Assembly (NCBI GenBank): GCA_030141605.1
Contig: JAQGDQ010000003.1
Location: 2,189,501 to 2,253,500 of the forward strand
Direction: 5' to 3'
Source: Tubiluchus corallicola
Taxonomy: Eukaryota; Priapulida; Priapulimorpha; Priapulimorphida; Tubiluchidae
Length of the DNA: 64,000 nucleotides
Of this stretch, positions 49,739-61,335 are shown piece by piece; the stretch's first letter is position 1; every line of letters begins with the position of its first letter. A program made the position numbers and the translations under genes. Under the pieces are notes generated by a model that was not told the DNA's origin, did no database searches, and saw only the letters and a list, made by a program, of their open reading frames with translations.

Positions 49739-52256
49739 AAACTAAAATAACACCGTTTTGCTCATTACAAAACCGGTCTCAGTAACCTTGCAGTGTAGTT
49801 TTGAAAATGACATCTGTACGTAGTCTAGCCAAAAAGTTCCTTTTAATACGTTCATTGCGTTAACTTGCGTATAAATAGTAAAGCTATATATATATATATG
49901 TGTGTGTGTGTGTGGAGTTGCTTCAAAATTATCCTGCTCATTGTCATAGTGAAGTTAAGTGAACACAAATTGAATGCAACACGATTTTCACAGAAATGAA
50001 GGCAGATGCTAATGTCAGTATATTACTGTAGTTGTTGTAGCTATTTAAGTAGTTATGTCTTTTGTTATTTGGCAGTAGAAGTCCAGTAGTTTGTTTTAAG
50101 ATGTTATGCATTTAAAGATAAAGGTTTTTGTTTTCTTTTTATTGAAATCGGGAACTGACTGTAATAGTAATATACTTTAAAATATCTAGAACCGATTGGC
50201 ATGATATTTTGTTGTAACGACACTATTTCTAGAATATAATTTGCATAGTATAACATCGTTATAGCAAACTGCTACGGACAAAAGAAAACGTACTCTATAA
50301 CCGAGGTGCTCTAAGCATATGCGGCTAATCATATATATATATATATATATCACTACTAAATGGACAAGCACGTTAATAATAAATATGTACGAATAATATA
50401 TAATATGTGTGGCTTCATGGAGCATATAAAGTTTATAAGATGCTGTCAAATATCAACTACTTTGCAGCATATTCAAATTCTATGAAATGCATTTTATGTG
50501 ACTTCTATAAATTAAAATTAAGTTAAAGTAAATCGAAACTAGAAAAGTGTGTTTTGTATTGCTTGGATACGTTCACTTGTAAAAATACCTAACATTCGAT
50601 TAAGTCAGTTTGCACAAAATTTGTTTGTCCCTTGTATAAAAAGTTTGCAACAAACTGCAATAGGGTTCATCACCTGATGAAACATCTCAGGAGTGCACTG
50701 CCAGTGTATGTACGTAAAACAGCTGAAACAGCAACACATTCTTTTACACAGCTATAGTAGACAAAATGACTTTCCAGTATGACATTAGAAACTCCGCATG
50801 CCACACGCCCAACTACTTTTTTGCAGCACCAGTAATGGTGGTTCAAATTTTATTTTATATTAATATGCAAACGCTGACAAAGGTAAAATATGCAATAAAT
50901 ATACTGTAATGCAAGCAGTGGTCCCGGCAAAAAGTCTGCAATATGCAATAGCCTTGTACGTTGTATTCAGCGCTGTTATGCTAGTTACATAAATGATGAA
51001 AATTAGTTCTTTTCTGTGAGTTTGCATCACCGGTGCACACTCATTAAATCGTGTTCGCTGTAATGGTGTCATACTCTATTATATTATAGTGTTCTGTATA
51101 TTTAATAAACGAGTTCTATAAGTTATTGTCACGTCAGTCAGAGGTACTTTGTGCAGTTTTACCTGAGTTGTGTCGTGAATGGTAAAAGTTTTGACCCTGT
51201 GCAGCTTAGTTTCATATGAAACGTGTCAGTGCATAATATGTATACTGGTTAAAGAAAACACTTGCTGTTGTGTTTTTTCTTTTAATGGTAAGTATCTTTA
51301 CCTGTATATTATATACACTAGAAATAAACAAAGTGCAATGCAGATGGTCTTCACAGAATTTGTACTTACTTTTTTCCGTAATCATTGCTCTGTAACCATT
51401 TGGCAGCAATAACAATTACGTTTTACCTGCCAGAAAGTTGAAGAGCATAATTGATGCATCAACTGATGATATTGACAAATGCAAATATAAAGTACTTTTG
51501 TAAGAAACTAAAACATGTACATAACTAAACCCGACATAACATAATAAGCATTTATACCTACACCTTTCTTGCAATCAATAACACAGAATAGTGTGGCAAA
51601 CCACATCAATGTCCAATTAATTCTGCCTTTGCGAAAAGCTTAAATAGTTGCACCATAATATTAATAAGCTTTATTAGCATTTTAACAGCATCAAAAGTGC
51701 ACATTTCCATCTGTTCAAAGATTAATTAACCTAGAAACTTGTTCAACCCCAGCATTTGCAAGTACATTTACCAGTAATCTATTTCAAGGGACAATGTAAA
51801 GAAAAGGGTAGCATTACTTGGCTGGTTATCAGCAACTGGAGTTATTAGAAAATGAGCACTGATTATAGTGGTCATCTGTTGATAGGTTATTCAAGTGAAG
51901 CGACATTTAGTTTCACATTGCTGCTTTAGCCACAATCTAGCAATGTGTATTCATTTAGTTATGAAATTGTGTACACATCTGTGCAGAACACAACTATGTG
52001 CTTCTTTGTTACTTGCAAATTTAGTATACGTGCCTACTTGAATGCGTCAAACATGATCGAGAAATATAGAGATATGGCACTTCCTAGATGCAAAATTTTA
52101 ATACACTTTATAAGACTGGAAAATACATATTTCATAGGGAACCTCGAGCAAGTCACTTTAACAACCAGCATGATAATATAAAGTTTATGTCAATGCACAG
52201 ATACAATTGTCTTGTAGAATTCAAAACAAATTTCATCGTCAATTTGTAAGGCACAA
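49739..52256. other. Spacer between the converging SDHD and VPS72 genes
   Basis: Both genes end here, so both 3' UTRs lie within. A TA/TG microsatellite sits at 49885-49914 and an AT run at 50331-50350. Possible polyadenylation hexamers are AATAAA at 50378-50383 (plus strand) and at 51670-51675 (minus strand). No further gene is recognised. Confidence 0.45.
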
Positions 52257-55200
52257 TCATACACTGAGTGGCTGCTCAACATCAGACTCCTGTTTTACAT
52301 TAGTTTCCATACCAACTTCTTCTTCGTGTATGGCGTTGGGAACATAGTCAGCTGTTTCTACATGACTAGCCACTGCAGTACTGCTCATGGACCCATCCAC
52401 TGGATTGATTATCATAGCTGCTTCATTCAACACAAGCACTCTACTGTCATTGGGTAATTCACCTTCTTGATCAGTGGTATCATCAGCTGAAAACTGATCA
52501 ATATTTTTTTGCTGAAGCGAGTTCTCGACACCTGAAGTGTTACCTTGATCAGCTGTTGAATACTCCAGTGTATCTTCACTATCTGTATGTGTTGTAGCAG
52601 TGGAGGAAGTAGGAAGTCCATCTGTTGTTGAAGCATCAACTGCAATAGATGGCGGTATAGCATAATCCGTGTCAGCCACTCTGCTCGCAGTATCTGGTGG
52701 AACTGCATCTGTAGTATCAAAACCAGTCATGGCCCCATTTGTCGTTATTGTTTGAGATGGTAAAGAAGGCATACTGGAAACAGTGTCACCATTAGTAATG
52801 CTATTACTAATTTCACTAACCTTCAAATTATTATCAATACTGTTTCTTTCAGTTTTGAGTCTTTTTGCTGCCTCTTCAATTTCTTTCTCTGTTTTGCACT
52901 GTTTCCTATATTCCAACCATCTCTTCAGTGCAGGACTTTGTTTTCTGTCACTCATTTTATTATCCAGCGCTGAGTAAAACAGTTTTCTAATTTTCTGGAA
53001 TGCATTTAATGTGGAATATGGACACTGGGTTATGGGATCAAAATACTTGGCTGGGAGACGTGTTATCGGGCAAACGTAACGTAATGGTGGCTTCAACTTT
53101 CTCTGTGGAAAGTATTTATCAAATGCTTCATCGTCAGTGAAAGTGATAAAATTACGCGAACATTTTTCCATTCGTACACTAGAATCCTTGGCCTCTTCAG
53201 TGCTGTAAAAAATTGAAACTATACTAGTATGCATTTCACTTTATTCAAATAGTTAAAGTGTTAGATAACTATTACACAAACTAACTTGGAAAGAAATTTG
53301 TTCAAATATAAAGGCCTGGGTAAGAATTAATCTGCAAACCCGTACCTCTTACCAATTTTATTATAGAAAGGCAACGTGAACAAATAAACAGGTGAATAAG
53401 TGAATAATGAGCAAATAAATAAAATATATAATTGAATATAAATATGCGCAATAAAATGAATAAGTAAAATATGCTTACCCGTCTACATCAATCTTTTCTT
53501 CTGCATTGTTTACTTCACTTATCTCCTCAATAAGCGGCATTGTAACAGAATGGTATCGAATTATTGGCCCTGTGTACGTACGTGTGAGCTGACGTGATCG
53601 CTTTTTCTCCAACTCCATTTTAAAGTAAGTATCTAAAATTTGAAACACATTTGCATTTTAATTAGTAGACACTGATAACTTACATAACTCACAAAAGACA
53701 GCAGTTATAAGCAAAATTGTAAAACGGCAGACAGAAATACATGAGTAAATTATAAAACACAGTTTTGCGATATTATTTTACTGACCTAAAGATTTTAGAT
53801 TCTCCTCTTCTGTAATTTTAGCTTCTTCCAACAGTTCCTCTTGAGTAAGTCTGCGTACCTTATAGTAACAAGTAACAATTGATTATATCAGTAATTAGTA
53901 AACAAAAATACCAACAAGCAAACGAAATGCCAACAAGATGCTTATTTATTCAACGATGTTGGTTACTGTGGTACCATTAGTGAAGCACAAGTGCATCTAA
54001 TGATGGTAAAGTGCCTCCAAATTTCAATAAATTTAACGCCCCCATTAAAGACAATATTCATAGCAAATAAATAATTTAATATTTGTAGTTTATGTGATCT
54101 GATCATCATAATTATGTCATCAAATGATATACTCATAAGCGATGATATACTCATCGAATGCTCGAGTTTTTTGCAAGCTGCTGTAAAACAAAAATGATTT
54201 GTAAGAGTGGTCAGTGTTGGCGGTCATCTGCACTCTGCAGTTTGCGCTGAGGCTATGTTATAGCAATTTAGAAAATATTCGTCTTGTTAGCATGGCTTGT
54301 AAAAGCAAACCATGGTATAACTGAGGTTTAATGAGTCATCAGAGGCAACTGGCAAGAAGAGCAATAAAGCATACAGTTTAACATGTGCAAAATACAACTA
54401 ATCTCATACATGTCACTTAAGAGAAAAGTAAAAGCAGATTCACTAGATTGCTAAATGTAACAAACTATTTTTACTATGAGTCTTAATTTTAACTACACAA
54501 TCAATTATTACCGTCTTAGGGATAAATTAGTGACCGTGCAACATGCACAGTCTTCATATCTAAGAACTATTTTGCGCACAATATTATTTTAATTAGTTTT
54601 TTTATTACTGACTCAAACTTTATTCGAATATCTTTAATACTGAATTCAAATACAATTCAGAATAGAAATTTTGAAACTCGATATGATTCGAATGCGAAAG
54701 TTAAAAATTCGATTCGAATTTGATTTCTGGTAGAGTTTACTCACAAGTCACAACTAGTCATAAGTTAACAAAGACAAATCGGACTAACCAGACAGTTAAA
54801 TTGATTCCATCTACACTGCAGGTGTGCAAAAATACAGTTCATAGAAGAGAAAATCAACAGATCATTTTGAAAGAGACTGACATATCTGATTTCTGACTTA
54901 TGCAATAGTAAATAATAGGACCCCTCTACATTTTACAACTTTGCCACAATAATTCAACCACCTATACTAATACTGCAAAAATTTCTCTTGAACTCCACAC
55001 CACACACACTAGGCCAATATTAAATGCCCACTCAGGTGACTTGTATTTAAAAGAATTGATCCCTCACTAAAATGCAAACCAACAAACTAATGCGGCATAA
55101 AGGACAATGCAAGTGCGCTGACACTTGAAAGCAACAAAAAATGTAAAAAAAATCTTGAGAACATAAAAGAAAATTCAAATAGTGTTTCAAACAAATTATT

Positions 55201-57928
55201 ACAACTAAAAATACCTAATGCAACATATTAAAATAGGTGTGGGAATTTTTAATAATTTACTATTCGAACATTCCAAGGAAAAATTATTCGATAAATTGAA
55301 TTTTCGTCTTGGGATAGTCTCCTTCCAAGCTCACTGCGGTAGCCTGCTCGTACAAATAGACAAACAAAAATACAGCACAGCAGTTACTGTATCACTGTGC
55401 ATGTTAATTGTTGAGATGGAATGATAAATTTATGCACACCCATGCTCTTGTCTGGGCTGAACCATGTTAACTGTGGAGCCACAACTCCTGAAATTTACTG
55501 TTAAATATTCCACTATGAAGTTAAAAATGAGCAGTGCACGTAAATGATTTAATATAGAGTTTGCTGATTTTTGATAATTTAGTAAGCTTTTACATAACGA
55601 TCATTCTATGAAGTTTAAATAAACTTTTTTCAAAAAGTTCCAATACCAAGCTCTTTGACACCTCAAGGACAACTAAGTGTGTGCAGCATAACCAACTTCC
55701 CAGTAAATTACCCATGGTAATTAGCTGACAGCTTACTGCCACATACAGTTGCAAAGATTGTTTTTATCAGAACAAGGGTGTTGGCTTGTATAAAGGTTTT
55801 TTATATATGTGCAGGTGACACTCAACAAGTGGTCAATAGGATAATTGAAATAAGCTATAACAATCAGCATGTTCCCTGGAAAGTTTCAGACTAATGGCAA
55901 TTACTTTTTTGGACATTCAACTATATATAATATTGTGGTGGATCACAAGAACCAAAATTGTCCCACCAAAGTTTTAGGCTAATGTCAAACATGGCAATTA
56001 AAATAGCACTTTTAAGACATGCTACTATATACAGTTGTCCAATATGTCCTTTAGGAGGTCTTAGGGAGTTCTGAGTTCAAATACTGATGTCACCACTTTA
56101 TCTTATTCAATATCTTATTACAATAAATGCACTAGGTGTCAAATTCACTTGATATTATAAACCATTGATTTTGTGGTCTATTTTTCTAGACTAGAGAATC
56201 GCTCCGTGGCAATGTATGTGCCAAGGAGCGGTCATCACACAATATATACTGTTTTCGCTTGATAGATCGTACCAAACCAGACCAGGGCAAAGCCGATATT
56301 TCAGGTGTTGCAAAAGCATTCAAAGCTTCGAATAGTCGATTATTCATGGATATCTTTAATTAAAAAACAACAGACACAAATTGACAGGACCATGAATCAC
56401 AAACAGTGACTCATAAATGTTGTGACGATTAAGATTTTTGCATGCAATTTCTGAAACATGTTATACTTACTTCTTCGTGGACTTTATTAGTATGTTTCGT
56501 ATGTTTTTTCCGATTCGCATCTCTTTCTTGTATTCTTTTTTCCAGCTGTTTTCGGCTAGCTTCTGTTGATCTTCTAGATGATTTTCTTCCTACAGAAAAA
56601 GTTGGTGTACAACAGCAAGTTTTATCTTTTATGATTAAACTTCAATAATACTGCTTAAATACATACACAATCCCACAAAGTATATATGTATAGAACTTTT
56701 TATAAATAAGCCGCCCTTGCTTTACTCTCTTGCGATCATATTCTGTCTAAAGGTATACAGACTAACATCACGTCTGCACTAAGAATGCCATCAAATTTCC
56801 ACTAGCACAAACATTTAAATAATATTTACAGCTAAACAGTCTAATAAAGTAAGCTTCATGCATTAGACTGCTAACAAGTAAAAATGCTGAAAGAAATTAG
56901 CATTACTTGTGGCTAATTATATAATTTATTACATACGCACTCACCACTTAAAAATGCACTAGCATGCACACTACCATGTTTAACAAAGTGTTTTCTCTTC
57001 TCCACGGGTTTTGCTGACACTGTGGGTTTCACAATTTTCTTCTTTTTTGGTGGTTCCTGTACAGTTATAAATAGTTTGTTAAAATGAACAAAAATTTTCT
57101 ATAATGAAATTACAAACAACACTTGCAAATGCAGTTACCGTATTTCAATTCAAACAAATATTTGAATTCATAAAATCTTAAACCTAAATGTACTTTATAT
57201 GCTTTTGTGACGATTCCACATTTTCTTTTGGGTCCATCACCTTCTTGGTCACTGACGACTTCATCATCCTCACTAGCACTAATATCAGAGTCAGAAGAGT
57301 CATCGCTATCTGACTTCTCTGAATCATATTCTTGATCTTCTTCAACCTGCAAGAAATATATATTAACTTGAACATAAAAACAGTCCAGCACATTAGCAAT
57401 GACAGTTTCGTTAGCCAAGATGATTATAATAGTACATTGCAAAATTTGGCTAATTTTTATGTAAAATCGTGTTATTGTAAACAGCTGTCCTTATGTATAA
57501 CAGCTAAGGACAAACACACTGGTGGCTTCTGAGCACCTAACTACTTAGTACTATTAGAATGGTAAAGCTTTTCATATAAACAGACCAATTGTTTACCAAA
57601 ACCAGAGTCATAAAAAACAAACTGCCATTAAAATTTCAGTTACGTGATGCAAAGTGAATGTAGAATTTTGATTGTGCAGTTGTAAAAAATGAAGTTATTC
57701 TGCAACTGAATTCTCTTAAAGAAAATATTCATTTTGTAAATGTCACCTAAAACTATAAAACTTCAGTCAGGATGTACATAAATTTCATAAAAATTATGAC
57801 AGCTAGGAGGTATTTACATCTTCAAATCCACCGTATGTTGTTTTATAGAAATCATCCTCTTCTTCGGCGTCTAGCAATTTGGACATTCGATTGCCAGCAT
57901 TACTTCGTTTCTCTCTTGTTGCAGCCAT
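52257..57928 (-). CDS. VPS72: VPS72/YL1 histone chaperone (H2A.Z exchange), 7 exons
   Basis: Exons: 57928-57818, 57346-57194, 57056-56945, 56589-56471, 53858-53786, 53632-53479, 53202-52257. They sum to 1668 nt, or 555 aa, all in phase; the ATG has G at -3 and +4. YL1 is a nuclear subunit of the SRCAP/SWR1 and TIP60 complexes that binds H2A.Z-H2B and helps load or evict it. Residues 1-37 carry the H2A.Z-binding start (LLDAEEEDDFYKTTYGGFED), followed by an acidic stretch, VTKAYK, a basic helix, LTQEELLEEAKITEEENLKSL and TYTGPIIRYHSVTMPL. The YL1-C domain is at about 255-320 (RNFITFTDDEAFDKYFP, CPITRLPAKYFDP). Beyond it lies a Ser/Thr/Asp-rich tail of about 200 residues absent from the 364-aa human protein. 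The last exon alone encodes 314 aa. Confidence 0.95.
53859..56470 (-). other. VPS72 intron 4 (2.6 kb)
   Basis: AT-rich. It contains several TTCGAAT-type palindromic motifs around 54615-54725, 55260-55310 and 56325-56345, perhaps remnants of a small element. No exon is needed: the flanking exons join as HEE-VRRLTQEE in phase 0, as expected for the family. Confidence 0.6.
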
Positions 57929-58920
57929 TTCAGAAGAGCTTTCTTCAGCTTACCTGCATCAAGAACATTAAAGGTACATTGAGTGACTCTGAAACTGCTT
58001 TTTTGCAAAATTTTATACTTCACACGTTCATTAGACAGCACAATTTTGGATCCTCAATTTCCAATCTGCAGGAGTAAGCTAAGATCTTGGGTCACAGCCT
58101 TGTAATATATGTACACGATTTTAGTTGCCCATATTACATATTATTACAGCACAATTCATAAGTATTTGTTAGTAATAATTTATAAGAGTATTTATATTAG
58201 TTAGTTAGAACATAATACAATATATTTGATGGATTTCTTCGTACGAAAAATCTGGTAGGTGGTTTTCCCCTTCAGTAAACCAGTACAGCTCATAAGCTAA
58301 TTATGTCACGATTATTAATATCAGTGTTATTAAGATTGGAAATACTTTGCGCAATAAATATCCTATTCACTCCAAGGGCAGAATTCATGTTTAAAAGAGA
58401 CAGTGTTTTTAAAACAGTACTTCTTGACCGATTTATACATGCCAGTATTATTAACAGCATTTCTCTTAGCTGTTAAAAATTCAGCACAATTCAATTTCAA
58501 TAAAAATTCAAAGGAAGAAGTCGCAGAAATCATTATCGCCATGGTAGAATGTGAGTTCTAGAGTAGGGCAAGCATGCAATGCAATGCCTTTCGATATTCA
58601 ACAATCATCAATTTTACACTTCTGTCAGTTTTAAAAATTAAACTGCCATAGAATGTACAACAATAAGCATTGAACACTTTAAAAAATACACACTTGTTAC
58701 TTACATATTTGAAAAAAACCACAGTAATGAATTCACAGCTCTAATGAAATCAGGCATGCACCTTACTTATTTCGGGAGACCGAGACAGATTATATGCAAG
58801 TTGGTGGGCTTTCATTAAGCCAGTTTAAACTTATACCGTTAATTGATATCCGAGGTAATCTACATTCACTGGAACATCTAAAGAAAATACATTTGGATTT
58901 TGACATGTTAAACATTCTTA
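57929..58920. other. 5' flank of VPS72
   Basis: This should include the VPS72 promoter and 5' UTR (the sequence just upstream of the ATG reads GCTCTTCTGAAATGG). I identify no specific site and no other gene. Confidence 0.35.
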
Positions 58921-58925
58921 TAAGC

Positions 58926-59215
58926 TAATTCAGCACAAGTCTTAGCGGTTTTGAAACTTATTGCTCTCGGCACTAGTGCAACATTGTCTTGGTAGCCTAA
59001 TACTCCTGCAAATTTGTTTGTAAGATGACACCCGACTGCAGCATTTCTCTGATTAAAAGTTCATCAATGTACAAAGTGAATACAATCCCAGAGAAAACAC
59101 TTCCCTGTCTTACACCCTTCTTTGTGGTAAATTCCCGTGAAGTACTTGAATTCCATTGAATACTAACTCTTTGATTCATATAAACGTTAAATAAAAAGGT
59201 TAGAGCTTTAGTTGG
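58926..59215 (-). pseudogene. Reverse transcriptase fossil of a non-LTR element
   Basis: Minus strand: one frame gives TTKKGVRQGSVFSGIVFTLY, matching RT motif B. After a small frameshift the next frame gives CHLTNKFAGVLGYQDNVAL, where active relatives have a YADD box. The catalytic YADD is thus YQDN, and the copy is dead. A little more may extend to about 59326. Confidence 0.75.
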
Positions 59216-59434
59216 CAATTTGTTTTGAAAAATAACACTATTGGTTTTTTTACATACAAAGAATTTTTTAGCGAATAAAGTGAATGGTTTCTGAATCCAG
59301 CGTTTTCTTCGTACTACGTTTCTCAAGTCTCAGCCTCAGCCTCAGTTAAAGTATGACAAATCTTCGAAACAAGGTGAAAAACTTCGTCGTCATACCAAAG
59401 TGTAAAAGAGGAAGTTGTACGACACCGACTAATC

Positions 59435-61335
59435 CACTAGCCCAAGTAGGACACTTCCGGTGAAACCCATGTGCTAAAAGTAATGTCGTACATGGGCAGC
59501 CCATGTAGGACACAAGCAATTTTTGTCGAGAATCAGCAATTTTGTCAAATTTTTAAAAATTCTGTGAAAGTTTCTTCATTTTATTAAAAATTGTGCTGTT
59601 GGTTGAGTTGTCGTCAGTTTGGCGCCATGAAAACTTGCTTGACCAGGTGTTTAACTTAGCATGCAGTAGGTAGGTATTGTTTTGTGGTGACTTTTCTATC
59701 TCGTTCACTGAACGAGAGTTTGTTTGTTAACAAAGCAGCTCATTTAGTACTCTAGCGTTGTTCAGCAGTATGGTTATAATAGTGGTGAAATAAAACAGTA
59801 CTACAGGTAATGTCCCACATTGAAGTCGTGTAGGTTATGTAGCCTGTTGTTATGAGTGCTAATAATGATACCAAATTGATGACTCACCACCTGATTGGAT
59901 GTTACCGACTCTGTAATGACTCTTTATCAGGCTTTTTCTGGATTGTCTTCCTCACTTTGTTTAGCATTTTTATAGATCTAGGTTTTTTCCTGTGTATTAT
60001 ATTTTGTGCGCATAAAAATTCAAAATAATGTTCAAACATTTTTTAAATGTTTGCTAAAGGCTTAATGGTTAGTGTATCTATTTTGTGTATCCGTGTCTTC
60101 GAAAATTAATAAAAGATAGATTTGACTTATTTGCTTAACTATTTACATTGAGCATAGAGACTAAAACATAAAACTAAATTTGTTTTACAAAAAGTAACTT
60201 TTTAATAATGATGGATATTCCTTGGCAATTTACAAATGTATTTTTTACAATAATATCATCATTATGATTAGTTCCATTAATAACATCATAACATTAAACC
60301 TAGTATCTAATGCTTTAAAGAGAGAAACTATGCACACAGTTATTACAGAAATAATTGCAAATTTAAAAATGAGACAGATGCTGCTAAGCCTTCACAACAC
60401 CAAAGAGTAATTTTTAACATTTAGGAAAAGCAAGGATAATTAGCTTTAATATTATCAGTAGTATTGTAACAGGTAGGGCACTGTCCTACATGGCTCGCAA
60501 GTTCAAGGACACATAGATCGCTAGGACGTTTACTTAGAAGAAAACAATTATTTACCCAAGAAGTAGTGAAACGGAGCACCTGTCTGTGAAGCGAGACAAA
60601 ATCAAAAATGATATACCTTAAATAAATAGAACTCACAGAAAAGTGGTTTTTTTTCACTTCAACAACATTAATATCGAAACCAAATTTAATATTGTCCGTT
60701 CTACCATCTCAGAATAAAATTGTTTTATTTTATCAGATGTATAATAAATTATTCAACGTGTATTGACGTTGTTAATTATTATTATTATTATTACATAAAC
60801 AAGGACAACGGACAGTGCCAATACACTTAACGACTCAATTCGCGACCTGTCTCTAGTGACACGAAAGAGTGATTTTTAACTTTTTAGGAAAGGCAAAGAC
60901 AATTAGTTTTAATAATATCAATAGTATTGTAACATGTAGGGCACACAGGTCGCTAAAATGTTTACTTAGCAGAAAACAATTTTTTGTCCAAGAGGTAGTG
61001 AAACGGATCACCTGTCTGTGAAGCGAAACAAAATAGAAAATGATACACCTTAAACAAATGTTGAAATCGCCTAAAAAGTGCGTTTATTTCACTTCAATAA
61101 CATTAATATCGAAGACAAATTTAATATTGTCCATTCCACTAGCTCAGAGTAAAATTCTTTTATTTTATCAGATGTATAATAAATTATTCAACGTGTATTG
61201 ACGTTTTTAATTATTGTTATTATTATTACTACATAAACAAGGACAGTGCCAGTGCGCTTAACAACTCAATTCGAGACCTGTCTCTAGTGTCCTACTTGAG
61301 CAGCCCATGTACGACACGTCCTACTTGGGCTAATG
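59435..61335. mobile_element. 1.9-kb non-autonomous DNA transposon with terminal inverted repeats
   Basis: The left end reads CACTAGCCCAAGTAGGAC and the reverse complement of the right end reads CATTAGCCCAAGTAGGAC. A second, inner pair of blocks follows: GTCGTACATGGGCAGCCC (from 59485) and the reverse complement of GAGCAGCCCATGTACGAC (61299-61316), each joined to a TAGGACAC motif. The CACTAG start fits CMC-type (CACTA/Chapaev) transposons. Alternatively the element ends at GCCCAAG with TA on both sides, a mariner-type target duplication. No transposase frame was recognised. Confidence 0.65.
60408..61287. repeat. Tandem duplication inside the 59.4-61.3 kb transposon
   Basis: Copy 1 (60408-60868) and copy 2 (60869-61287) agree closely over most of their length, for example CACCTGTCTGTGAAGCGA, ATAATAAATTATTCAACGTG and GACCTGTCTCTAGTG. 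Copy 2 lacks about 40 bp found near 60478-60520 of copy 1. Scattered substitutions show that the duplication is not very recent. Confidence 0.8.

Noticed and set aside
57110-57193. Extension of VPS72 exon 2 past 57194
   Set aside because: The donor GTACAT after KAYK joins in phase to EPPKKKK, as in the family; the read-through continuation has no similarity.
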